Counted from the first letter of the stretch, positions 1-6,605 are shown. The stretch: 9,602 nt of DNA from Candidatus Bathyarchaeota archaeon (GCA_007050895.1 SMYP01000098.1:1-9602); one strand, 5' to 3'. Program-made: numbers and translations. The notes: generated by a model from the letters alone, not told the origin.

Positions 1-156
1 AATTATCCTGCTGGAGCTCAAGTAGATTTTGAGGTAGATGCAATTTTGGGATATAATTATGCTTATTCACTCGAGGGCCATCCACTGGCGATATTTACCG
101 CTTTTGAAGTTGCAGCCGTTAGCTATGGAAACATAAAAACACTAAGCCTTCCTTGA
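1..156 (+). CDS. C-terminal end of a probable secreted/surface protein (partial)
   Basis: Frame 1 is open from the window edge for 51 codons and ends with TGA at 154-156. The tail has alternating hydrophobic and polar residues, as in a beta-sandwich (AQVDFEVDAILGY, then AIFTAFEVAAVSYGN, ending TLSLP). There is no charged cluster, zinc motif or membrane helix. This resembles the last strands of extracellular Ig-like domains common in uncultivated archaeal surface proteins, but that likeness is from memory and only the last 51 residues are visible. The gene's start, domains and any signal peptide lie outside the window. It runs in the same direction as the gene at 387, about 230 nt upstream of it. 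Confidence 0.55.
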   Translation, partial: NYPAGAQVDFEVDAILGYNYAYSLEGHPLAIFTAFEVAAVSYGNIKTLSLP

Positions 157-187
157 AGGTTGAAGAGCCCACATAAATTAAACTTTT

Positions 188-252
188 AAAAAGAGAGAAA
201 AGGCTACGTGGTACATGGGTAATATGCCTAAAACGAACCAAGCTGCCTCATC
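188..252. repeat. 65-nt diverged element, copy 1 (possible structured RNA or mobile-element remnant)
   Basis: This stretch aligns without gaps to 1213-1277, with 40 of 65 identical positions counted by hand. Of the 25 differences, 20 are transitions, so purine/pyrimidine class agrees at 60 of 65 positions. Two short stems can be drawn: 201-204 with 245-248 (AGGC/GCCT) and 214-216 with 224-226 (CAT/ATG). Both show a compensatory base-pair change in copy 2. The element lies in the 230-nt gap between the partial gene and the gene at 387, where no convincing coding sequence was found. Strand and function are unknown. Confidence 0.45.
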
Positions 253-373
253 TTGACCTAATTCACATATTAGGAATGGTATGGCTCCAAACCTCATTAA
301 TGATAAACTGTGTTTAATTCTGATACGGTTTCCGCATTCATAACTATTATTAAAGCGGCACATGAAAAAGAGA

Positions 374-379
374 GAGGTG
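374..379 (+). promoter_or_regulatory. Shine-Dalgarno site deciding the TTG start at 387
   Basis: GAGGTG lies 7 nt before the TTG at 387-389 and fits the archaeal anti-SD core (GGAGGTGAT). It supports the TTG, for which no in-frame ATG stands nearby upstream. A stretch TATTATTAAA at 345-354 is TATA-like but too close for a leader that includes this site. TTTAATT at about 313-319 would fit better. No promoter is called firmly. Confidence 0.6.
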
Positions 380-386
380 TTGAATA

Positions 387-1109
387 TTGACAGAAACAGT
401 TAATGCAAGTTCAGTTGTCATATCAGCTGAAAGGCCACAGATAAAAGAGAATATTGTTGATAGAAAAACCATTGTCTACCAAGCGACCATTGATCCTGCT
501 GTGATAAGAGTTGCTGGAGAAAAACTCAAACAGCAGCTGTTCACTAGATTAGGCTTGTTCAAACCGAAAGCAGAAGAAATACAGTTTATCTCGTTGGATA
601 AATACTACGAACCATACATGGTAATAAGCGGAAAATATTTCCTTGATTATTACTGCAAAAGCACTTATGTTTTTAAAGTTAATGAAGGCGTTAAAGAAGT
701 TGTGCTATTGAACCATAAATTTATACCTGAACAATCACGATCTACCAAATCTATTCAACTTTATGGGGAAGAAAGACTCATCAAAGAAGGCAAGGCATTT
801 CTAGTCCTTGACAAGAATGGCAACGATTTATTAATCGATAATCTTCCATCGGCGCCTTCTGAGAAGAATCCGAAGAAGGTACTTGAGGAATATGAAATAG
901 AAGAGATCCCTGAAAACACTGATGTCAATTACGTCAGGCAAAGAATAGCTCAACGCCCAAAAAACGTGAACAGAATAGTTGAAGAAGTCTTTGAAATAAC
1001 TGAGCGTTCATTAATTTACACGCCTAGATTTAAACTCCTTTTCAGGAACTTAAAGAGTGGCGAAGAAAAAGTAATGATTATTGACGGGATTACGTCCAAA
1101 AAAATCTGA
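387..1109 (+). CDS. Unrecognised 240-aa protein with two beta-type motif regions
   Basis: I do not recognise this family. It starts at TTG behind GAGGTG and ends with TGA at 1107-1109. There is no signal peptide, membrane helix or zinc motif, so a soluble cytoplasmic protein is likely. The N-terminal part (about 28-110) holds KYYEPYMVISGKYFLDYY (72-89) followed by alternating hydrophobic strands. A charged linker (about 155-200, EKNPKKVLEEYEIEEIPEN) leads to a C-terminal region (about 208-238) with IYTPRFKLLFRN and then VMIIDGITSKK. The pattern 'aromatic-x-Pro ... DG-x-T' also appears in the coiled-coil protein encoded at 1751-3469, which suggests a shared small beta domain (inference). It is followed after about 100 nt by the second copy of the 65-nt element. 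It could equally be a lineage-specific protein of unrelated function. Confidence 0.8.
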   Translation: MTETVNASSVVISAERPQIKENIVDRKTIVYQATIDPAVIRVAGEKLKQQLFTRLGLFKPKAEEIQFISLDKYYEPYMVISGKYFLDYYCKSTYVFKVNEGVKEVVLLNHKFIPEQSRSTKSIQLYGEERLIKEGKAFLVLDKNGNDLLIDNLPSAPSEKNPKKVLEEYEIEEIPENTDVNYVRQRIAQRPKNVNRIVEEVFEITERSLIYTPRFKLLFRNLKSGEEKVMIIDGITSKKI

Positions 1110-1212
1110 CAGAATACTCTTTCTTAAATTCCTCGCCCACTCATATTCTTCTTAATAATAGGAATCCATATTTGCCTATCAAAAGACGATAGAATATCAC
1201 ATTAGTATTATA

Positions 1213-1277
1213 AAAAAGAGAAATAAGGTTACAGGATACGTAAAGAGCACGTCCAAAACGAAACGGATTATCTCACA
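1213..1277. repeat. 65-nt diverged element, copy 2
   Basis: Direct-orientation partner of 188-252. The two copies bracket the 240-aa gene. The equivalent stems are 1226-1229 with 1270-1273 (AGGT/ATCT, one G-U) and 1239-1241 with 1249-1251 (CGT/ACG), extendable by A1238-T1252. It lies in the 279-nt gap between the convergent genes ending at 1109 and 1389. The rest of that gap is AT-rich, with no other feature I can support and no clear hairpin-plus-T terminator. Confidence 0.45.
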
Positions 1278-1388
1278 TGTTTATGCTAGGAAAGTTAAAC
1301 GAAAAGAGCCATTTTGGTTTCATGAAAAAAATTTTCGCTAAAATTTTAGTGTGCGCAACTAAACATTTATCGTCATGCACATATGGCT

Positions 1389-1733
1389 TTATTTTGCCGC
1401 GGATTTGACGAGTATAAACACTAATCCGAGAATTGCACCAAAGGCTACAAGTGTTCCCCCAATTGTGCCTGCAACTATTCCGAGCAAGAGCAGCACTATT
1501 GCCCAAACTAGTTTGGATACGAATCTGGACCCTATTGCACAGACTATCCCGATGACTATTTGAACCAAAGCCCCGGCAGTGCCACTAAAGAAGGAAAGCA
1601 GCGAGATGTTTTGAAAAACGCGAACACCCAATTCGAACAATTCGAACAACCCTAATACAATTATGATTATTCCACCTGCCAATGCAAGTATGTAGCCGAC
1701 GTAGGGAAGAGTTGGAGTCTTCTTGCGAGGCAT
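1389..1733 (-). CDS. Small multi-pass membrane protein, function unknown
   Basis: A 114-residue hydrophobic protein with a short basic N-terminus (MPRKKTPTLPYVGY) and about four membrane helices at roughly 10-32 (LALAGGIIIIVLGLFELF), 48-68, 75-91 and 94-110, ending in KSAAK. The Gly-rich helices resemble small archaeal membrane proteins of unknown function; no catalytic motif is visible. I prefer the ATG at 1733, which has GTGA about 8 nt upstream and begins 18 nt after the preceding gene's stop. An in-frame ATG at 1766 would add 11 residues and overlap the coiled-coil gene by 16 nt, but has no Shine-Dalgarno sequence. The tight spacing makes co-transcription with the gene at 1751-3469 likely, and the two products may act together (inference). 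Confidence 0.75.
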   Translation of the reverse strand: MPRKKTPTLPYVGYILALAGGIIIIVLGLFELFELGVRVFQNISLLSFFSGTAGALVQIVIGIVCAIGSRFVSKLVWAIVLLLLGIVAGTIGGTLVAFGAILGLVFILVKSAAK

Positions 1734-1750
1734 TTTAAATTTCACATATC

Positions 1751-3469
1751 TCAGACGGGCAGGCATTTTTGGTAGAGGTTTTCTGGGATCAAAACGATTT
1801 TTGTTCGCCGATCTATTGAAGAGGAATACATGTACACAACCCTGTTAATTTTTTCGAGTTCATTTTGTGATATCCATTTTTTGTTTTTCAGTTCTTTAAG
1901 CCCTTTGTTTACATCCGTTCGCAGATTTTTTCGTAGAAGGATGCTATTTCGGATGCCTTCTTCCGTAACGATCTTTTCAAGCATAGGTTTCTCTTCAAAA
2001 AGCATAGGAAGTTTATCAAGGAATGCCTTTATAGCTTCTGAACGTGGTCGAAGCATTGCTTTCACCTTTGCAGAGACGAGAGCTCCCTTCATTTTTGTCA
2101 AAAATCCTATGTCACCAGCTATCGATGGTGAATACAAGTTGTATCTTTTCCTTTCTCCATTTTCATATCGGATAAGATAAAATGGTATGTATACTAATTT
2201 GCTGTGGTGTTTTCTTCCTGACAAAGTTATTGTGTCGAACTGGGTTTTGCAGAGTTTTATTTTTTGAGCGGTATCCTGCATAGCTTTTGTTACGTATTTG
2301 CAAGCATTTTTTATTGTTGCTATTTCTTGTCGTTTCATAATAATTTCGGCTTGCTTAGAACCCTGAAGCTCTCTCAATTTCATGTTTACTGCTGCGATGT
2401 GTGTGCAACACTTAATTCTTTGTTCCGAAATTTCATGTTTCTGAGCGTTTTCGGCATCGTGGATATGTTTAGTGTTTACTTTGATTTGTTTGCGTAGGGT
2501 AGAAATTTTTTTCTTTAGGCGATTAATCTTCACGATCCATTGTCGTTCAATTCCCTTTTTACTGTTTCTTTTGCCATGCTTTAACTTGGTTTCGCATCTT
2601 TCAACTTCTTTTTTTAGGTTTTTCGTTGCTGTTCTAAGTTTAACCTGTTTTTTGTTGAGCTGTAGGAGTCTTTTCTTGAATTTCTTACAGGATCGTGCGA
2701 TTTTTTGATTATATTGGCTTTGAATTTGTTTTATTCTTTTCGCCGAGATTTCCTTGGTTCTTTTGAGCCTTCTAGAATGTTCTTTCTGGATTTTTTTGAT
2801 TTCTCCTTTAATTGCGTTGACTCTTCGTGTGGTTGCTGTGTTGAGAAGTTTCATACTAGCGTCAATATTCTTAACGTCGTTTTCGATTTTACCTCTTAAG
2901 ATCGTAAGCTGTTTTATGCTATCTCGGGTCTCTTTTTTTCCGATTGTGGGCTTTAGGAATACTTTTGCATTGGATGACTTTTTCATCTCCCTCATCAGAG
3001 GCAGGTAGTTTCCAAGGGCTTCTTTGAGGTCACGAGTCGCTATCATGCCCTCAATTGTTATTTCTTCCGCTTCTCGAAAGTTGTTGAAGTAATCTGCATT
3101 TCTGAAGAGGGCGGCGGTTAAAGCTTCGGTTGTGTTCTGGTTTCTTTTAATGTCCTTGTTAAAAATCTCGACGTCTGGTGATGAATCACAGGAAAGCATA
3201 TGAGAGGTGACGCCGAGTCCGTCGAAAATCAGAGTCGCTGTCTCGTAGGGAACCAGCCAGATAGGATAACAAACTTCGGCAATGAATACTATCTTTTCAT
3301 CAGTCTTTTTAAGAAGCTTGCTTTCGACTTTTCTCCTATTGGATTCAGCCAAGAATAGAACAATAGCCATTTCCATCTCTTTTGTGAATTGCTTAAACCT
3401 GTTCGCGTCTATTTTGGAGAAAGGTAGCGTAAACCTCTTTTCTGGTATTTTACTTGGCGAAATAGGCAT
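1751..3469 (-). CDS. Large basic coiled-coil protein with flanking globular domains, unknown function
   Basis: This 572-residue protein has three parts. Residues 1-165 form a globular region with EVCYPIWLVPYE (65-76) followed by LIFDGLGVTSH (80-90). Residues about 180-410 are a long Lys/Arg-rich helical, probably coiled-coil, segment with heptad-like spacing and almost no Pro or Gly. Residues about 420-572 are again globular and contain KLVYIPFYLIRYENGERKR (424-442) and a basic, helical C-terminus. There is no signal peptide, membrane helix, Walker motif or zinc cluster, so it is not an SMC/Rad50 ATPase despite its look. The motif V-x-x-P-[IF]-[WY]-L-[VI]-x-Y-E occurs on both sides of the coil, suggesting a duplicated domain. 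The ATG at 3469 has GGAAGAT a few nt upstream and a TATA-like box about 60 nt upstream. The high positive charge would suit nucleic-acid or membrane-surface binding, but this is inference. It probably shares a transcript with the small membrane protein that follows. Confidence 0.82.
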   Translation of the reverse strand: MPISPSKIPEKRFTLPFSKIDANRFKQFTKEMEMAIVLFLAESNRRKVESKLLKKTDEKIVFIAEVCYPIWLVPYETATLIFDGLGVTSHMLSCDSSPDVEIFNKDIKRNQNTTEALTAALFRNADYFNNFREAEEITIEGMIATRDLKEALGNYLPLMREMKKSSNAKVFLKPTIGKKETRDSIKQLTILRGKIENDVKNIDASMKLLNTATTRRVNAIKGEIKKIQKEHSRRLKRTKEISAKRIKQIQSQYNQKIARSCKKFKKRLLQLNKKQVKLRTATKNLKKEVERCETKLKHGKRNSKKGIERQWIVKINRLKKKISTLRKQIKVNTKHIHDAENAQKHEISEQRIKCCTHIAAVNMKLRELQGSKQAEIIMKRQEIATIKNACKYVTKAMQDTAQKIKLCKTQFDTITLSGRKHHSKLVYIPFYLIRYENGERKRYNLYSPSIAGDIGFLTKMKGALVSAKVKAMLRPRSEAIKAFLDKLPMLFEEKPMLEKIVTEEGIRNSILLRKNLRTDVNKGLKELKNKKWISQNELEKINRVVYMYSSSIDRRTKIVLIPENLYQKCLPV

Positions 3470-3525
3470 AAAGTATCTTCCAACTCAGATTATAGGGGGT
3501 GCGCAATTGATATGAGGAGGGAATC

Positions 3526-3537
3526 AGATTTAAATCT
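3526..3537 (-). promoter_or_regulatory. TATA-like palindrome upstream of the coiled-coil gene
   Basis: AGATTTAAATCT is a perfect 12-nt palindrome with a TTTAAAT core. It sits 57-68 nt upstream of the ATG at 3469, so a transcript would start near 3505 and carry a leader of about 35 nt including the GGAAGAT site. Because it is symmetric it could serve either strand, but the nearest plus-strand gene starts at 3961. Confidence 0.4.
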
Positions 3538-3960
3538 TACGACTTAATACATGACATCATAAATCACGGAAATTAATCTTCCACGAAAAACTACAAAACC
3601 AAAAAGCACTCCCGACATCATTCATAAACATGCCAAAGCAGAAAATATAATTATGCGTTCCAAGCAACCATAAAACACAAAATAACTATTGCACATGAAG
3701 TTTCTTGGCAAAGATTTTCTTAGGCTCTAAAACAAAAAGATAGGACATTCCCCTGGAGAAATATTCAAGTTCCAGTAATATTACCAAAACAGAATATTCC
3801 ACCTTATAGAATAATCTTCTATAGAAATACTCCAATCTGCAGGTATCCTTTTCGAAAATCTCTTTCAAGTTTGTCATCCAGACCCCCAGCAAACCCTTTG
3901 AAACAAAAAAACCTTATTGCTCAAAGAACAAATAGAAGATTCGATTGAACGTGATATGTA
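3538..3960. other. Non-coding spacer between divergent genes
   Basis: AT-rich stretch between the divergent coiled-coil and propeller genes. No tRNA, terminator with T-run or convincing gene was found. A 63-codon minus-strand frame from an ATG at 3877 exists but is weakly supported. It contains a perfect 7-bp hairpin at 3805-3823. Just before 3961, GTGAT at 3951-3955 is the probable ribosome binding site of the propeller gene. The A-run and ACCTTATTG at about 3905-3919 may be that gene's promoter region. Confidence 0.5.
3805..3823. repeat. Perfect 7-bp hairpin in the spacer
   Basis: TATAGAA (3805-3811) and TTCTATA (3817-3823) pair around a 5-nt loop. It is AT-rich and not followed by a T-run on the plus strand, so it is not an obvious terminator. 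It may be chance in AT-rich DNA. Confidence 0.3.
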
Positions 3961-5442
3961 TTGAAAGGTCTCTCTAACCAATTTCTGCTAATACAGATTC
4001 TATTGCTTTTCACTTCACTATCTTTGATAATTCCAACAGTTAATGCTCAGAATAATGCCTTAATTTTGGAGTGGGAGCAGCATTGGCCGACATATGGAGT
4101 CGGTGGAACCTGCAACTTCGGAACACACAACTTTTTCGTTGGGGACGTTGATGCCGACGGAGTAGTGGAACTCGTAACTGGAGGAATGACGTATAGCGGT
4201 GATTATCATGGCGCTAGTGAAGTGGAGGCTCCATTTGGCATCTGGAATTGGGACGGCCAGAACTTTACACTTGAAGCTTATCACCCGTGGAAGGGACTTT
4301 TGCGCACAATCCACGCTGATGATTTAGATGGTAACGGCAAGCCAGAGATAATTACGGGAGGATATGTATCAAACACAACAGATAGTTCCAGCTTAATTCA
4401 AGTTTGGAACTGGGATAACGAGGATATAGTTATGAAATCCAGTTTTGAGGGAATCAGCGCTGCTTCGATTCATACTGGTGACGTAGATGACGACGGGATA
4501 GCAGAGATATTTGCTGCGGGAACAATCGTCAGAAATAATACTGCGTTTGCTCGGTTGTGCGTTTTAAGGTGGGATGGAGAAAACACTTCTTTATTGAAGA
4601 GTTATGAATGGCGCGCTGGAGAAGGCGCTGGGGCGAAATCGGTTTGCGTCTCTGACCTGGATAGCGACGGAGTTTTGGAAGTGGTGACTGGTGGCTACGA
4701 TTATGGTCTCACCAACAGCAGTGGCCAGCTGCGTGTTTGGCAGTGGGATGGTGAAGAATTGCAGTTGAAAGCTAATGAGGAGTGGCGTTTGGTGGAGGAT
4801 GGTTATGGTGTGACTGTTACGGGAGATCCTATGGGTAACACTTTGGTTGAGAATGTTAAGGTAGGAGACGTTGATGGGGATGGGGTTTCTGAATTGGTTA
4901 CGGGTGGGTTTGCTTTTGATGGGGAGAAGGTGAATGCTCAGCTCAGGATTTGGAGTTGGAATAGTATGAATTTGATTCTTGAGGGGAGCAGGGAATGGTT
5001 TGTTGAGGATATTACGGAGGTTAAGGCTGTTGCTTTGAGTGATGTCAATGATGATGGTGACTTGGAGATTCTGGTTAGTGGTGGCACCGCTGTTTATGGG
5101 GGGTTTGACGTTGACACTAAGCCGGAAGCTGCGTTTCTTACGATTTGGAATTGGGATGGTGAAATGCTGAGGCTACAGCATGAAGAGGATTGGACTATTG
5201 GTGAGGGCGTGTTTGCTTGGAATGTAGGTGCGGGAGATGTTGATAACGATGGCAACACGGAGATAGTTACGGTGGGTTGCATGTATGTTAACCAACTTTG
5301 TGACCCGGATCTTCGAATCTGGTCTTTATTTGTTTCTGAATCTGCAGGTCCTCCCGAATATTTTGTTTTTGCGGTAGCTGGAATAATGGTTGCAGTTTTG
5401 ACTGTTCTAGGATTGTATTTTGGTGTTAAGAAGCTGAAATGA
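3961..5442 (+). CDS. Surface-anchored seven-bladed FG-GAP/VCBS-type beta-propeller protein
   Basis: A 493-residue exported protein. Residues 1-29 form a signal peptide: a Lys near the start, a hydrophobic core (LLIQILLLFTSLSLIIP) and a likely cut after VNA. Seven calcium-binding loops of the form D-x-[DN]-x-[DN]-G follow, at 62-67, 121-126, 174-179, 232-237, 303-308, 361-366 and 426-431. Each is trailed by a TGG-like strand, and most by a W-x-W-[DN] strand (for example WNWDG at 96-100 and WQWDG at 260-264). Seven repeats predict one complete propeller of the integrin-alpha/FG-GAP type, usually used for adhesion or ligand binding outside the cell. After SESAGPPEY a single helix (about 467-487) and GVKKLK form a C-terminal membrane anchor. 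The start is a TTG five nt after GTGAT, and the signal peptide begins right there, which supports it. Codon use becomes markedly G+T-rich from about 4780. The ligand is unknown. Confidence 0.9.
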   Translation: MKGLSNQFLLIQILLLFTSLSLIIPTVNAQNNALILEWEQHWPTYGVGGTCNFGTHNFFVGDVDADGVVELVTGGMTYSGDYHGASEVEAPFGIWNWDGQNFTLEAYHPWKGLLRTIHADDLDGNGKPEIITGGYVSNTTDSSSLIQVWNWDNEDIVMKSSFEGISAASIHTGDVDDDGIAEIFAAGTIVRNNTAFARLCVLRWDGENTSLLKSYEWRAGEGAGAKSVCVSDLDSDGVLEVVTGGYDYGLTNSSGQLRVWQWDGEELQLKANEEWRLVEDGYGVTVTGDPMGNTLVENVKVGDVDGDGVSELVTGGFAFDGEKVNAQLRIWSWNSMNLILEGSREWFVEDITEVKAVALSDVNDDGDLEILVSGGTAVYGGFDVDTKPEAAFLTIWNWDGEMLRLQHEEDWTIGEGVFAWNVGAGDVDNDGNTEIVTVGCMYVNQLCDPDLRIWSLFVSESAGPPEYFVFAVAGIMVAVLTVLGLYFGVKKLK

Positions 5443-5474
5443 AACGTCTATATTCTTGATTGAACCTTTCTCTA

Positions 5475-5520
5475 ACAAGTCAATTCTCCACTGCACATGG
5501 GACACTTAGCTGGAAACTCT
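5475..5520 (-). pseudogene. Possible remnant of a zinc-ribbon coding sequence
   Basis: Read on the minus strand, this stretch encodes EFPAKCPMCSGELTC and then TAG. The CPMCSGEL part looks like half of a zinc ribbon. The frame is closed by TAA immediately upstream, but a one-base shift joins it to an upstream frame reading HFESFVI. This could be the worn tail of a small zinc-ribbon gene or chance. There is no complete gene here, and confidence is low. Confidence 0.2.
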
Positions 5521-5577
5521 TATGACAAATGATTCAAAGTGATTCTGCATGTGAAGCATAAGTAGATGTTAGATCTT

Positions 5578-5596
5578 GGGTTTTTGAAACCTTTTC
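5578..5596 (+). terminator. Candidate terminator downstream of the propeller gene
   Basis: GGTTT (5579-5583) pairs with AAACC (5587-5591) around a 3-nt loop, and TTTTCTG follows. It lies about 137 nt after the propeller stop codon. The stem is short, and archaeal terminators often need only T-runs, so this is tentative. Confidence 0.3.
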
Positions 5597-5641
5597 TGTG
5601 TTTTGCAAACCTAACCGTGGAATATTTAATTTCCATAATGA

Positions 5642-5667
5642 ATAATATTTGTACATTACAATATTAT
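5642..5667. repeat. Strong AT-rich inverted repeat in the spacer before the DUF1508 gene
   Basis: The left arm ATAATATTTGTA (5642-5653) and right arm TACAATATTAT (5657-5667) are complementary over 11 bp apart from one extra T on the left, with a 3-nt loop (CAT). No T-run follows on the plus strand. It lies about 170 nt upstream of the next start codon. It could be a regulator-binding palindrome or an RNA hairpin, and no other gene occupies this part of the 391-nt spacer. Confidence 0.5.
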
Positions 5668-5790
5668 GCAAAACAAGTATCAGACGAAGTTTGATCAGAA
5701 TATTCGCTCTAAAGGGACTGAAAAAGAAAATAGAGAATACCGAGTGTTCACAAAGTGATTTTTTGTGACTACGGGTTGACAATCACATTG

Positions 5791-5798
5791 TTTTATTA
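5791..5798 (+). promoter_or_regulatory. TATA-like box of the DUF1508 gene
   Basis: TTTTATTA is centred about 40 nt before the ATG at 5834. Transcription would start near 5818-5821, giving a short leader that holds the weak ribosome-site-like GTTGATG just before the start codon. This is judged by position and sequence only. Confidence 0.4.
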
Positions 5799-5833
5799 CT
5801 ATGATTTACCAACAATTTTACAGTTGATGTTTT

Positions 5834-6592
5834 ATGGGAGCAAAATATCAGGTATACAAAGATGTTGCTGGTAAGTTCAGATTTCGATTGAGAGCTGAAA
5901 ATAACAAGATAGTTGCTGTGAGTCAAGCGTATGAGCAACATGCAGGTTGCGTGAACGGAGTAGAAAGTGTGCAGGCTAACTGTGACGCTGACATCGAAGA
6001 TATGACTGTTGAAGGAAAGCAATTACCTAATCCTAAATACCAAGTCTTCTATGATAAAACGTGCGGATATAGATTCCACTTGAATGCTAAAAACGGTGAA
6101 ATCATCGCAGCAAGCGAAGGCTACAAGACCAAAGAAGGATGTATGAATGGAATTAGCGCGGTACAGGCAAGCTGCAACGCGGAAATCGAAGATATGACAG
6201 TTAAGCAAGCCGAAACAGCAGATGAATCTATGATGGAAACCTCTGTTGTTGCAACTGAAATGCCGATGGAAGCTGAAGGAATCAAGCTGGAACTAGTTGA
6301 TCTACCAGATATGGTTCAAAAAGGCGACATAGTCTATTTTAAAGGAAAACTAACCGAAAATGGCAAAGGAGTAAGCAAAGCTAAAATTACAATACGTGAG
6401 CATGATCGCTCATACCTTATGGATGAGGTTTTGGCTAAAGGATACACTGAAGAAGACGGGTCTTTCGATCTAGGATGGAAAGCCAGAATGGCGGATTTGT
6501 GGGATGACACAGCTGAAATCTACGCGCAATACGATCGTGACAAAAAACCCAAGCACATCAGAAGCGAAATACAATCAGTCATTATAAAATAA
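5834..6592 (+). CDS. Tandem DUF1508 (YegP-like) protein with C-terminal Ig-like domain
   Basis: This 252-residue protein has two DUF1508 repeats at about 4-55 and 68-121. The first has YQVYKDVAGKFRFRLRAENN and IVAVSQAYEQHAGCVNGVESV; the second has YQVFYDKTCGYRFHLNAKNG and IIAASEGYKTKEGCMNGISAV. Each matches the family pattern 'YkD-x-xGk-x-RFrLkA-x-NG-x-iia-x-SegY'. Both end in the same IEDMTV segment. An acidic, Met-rich linker (122-148) leads to a beta domain (149-252) with KGDIVYFKGKLTENGKGVSKAKI and DGSFDLGWKA, typical of Ig-like or carboxypeptidase-regulatory folds. The biochemical role of DUF1508 is not established. There is no signal peptide or membrane helix. Cysteines at 39 and 50 in repeat 1 match 103 and 114 in repeat 2, and Cys77 is extra. 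It appears monocistronic, with a terminator-like hairpin just downstream. Confidence 0.88.
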   Translation: MGAKYQVYKDVAGKFRFRLRAENNKIVAVSQAYEQHAGCVNGVESVQANCDADIEDMTVEGKQLPNPKYQVFYDKTCGYRFHLNAKNGEIIAASEGYKTKEGCMNGISAVQASCNAEIEDMTVKQAETADESMMETSVVATEMPMEAEGIKLELVDLPDMVQKGDIVYFKGKLTENGKGVSKAKITIREHDRSYLMDEVLAKGYTEEDGSFDLGWKARMADLWDDTAEIYAQYDRDKKPKHIRSEIQSVIIK

Positions 6593-6605
6593 ATTCCTAT
6601 AATTT

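Noticed and set aside
296..345. Possible archaeal box C/D RNA (ATGATAA ... CTGA)
   Set aside because: The C box is imperfect and the spacing and terminal stem do not fit a complete C/D, C'/D' layout.
178..363. 61-codon minus-strand reading frame
   Set aside because: No ribosome site, low-complexity codon pattern, and it coincides with the 65-nt repeat; not supported as a live gene.
1273..1563. Overlapping frames at the end of the small membrane-protein gene
   Set aside because: Shadows of the hydrophobic gene at 1389-1733; no start sites of their own.
3686..3892. Minus-strand frame of 63-68 codons in the spacer
   Set aside because: Composition is plausible and GGGGG lies near the ATG at 3877, but it runs through an AT-rich spacer with hairpins and has no recognisable domain. 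Not enough to call a gene.
5534..6022. Minus-strand frames in the spacer and across the DUF1508 gene
   Set aside because: The first has no domain or ribosome site; the second lies antisense to a clearly real gene and is a shadow.
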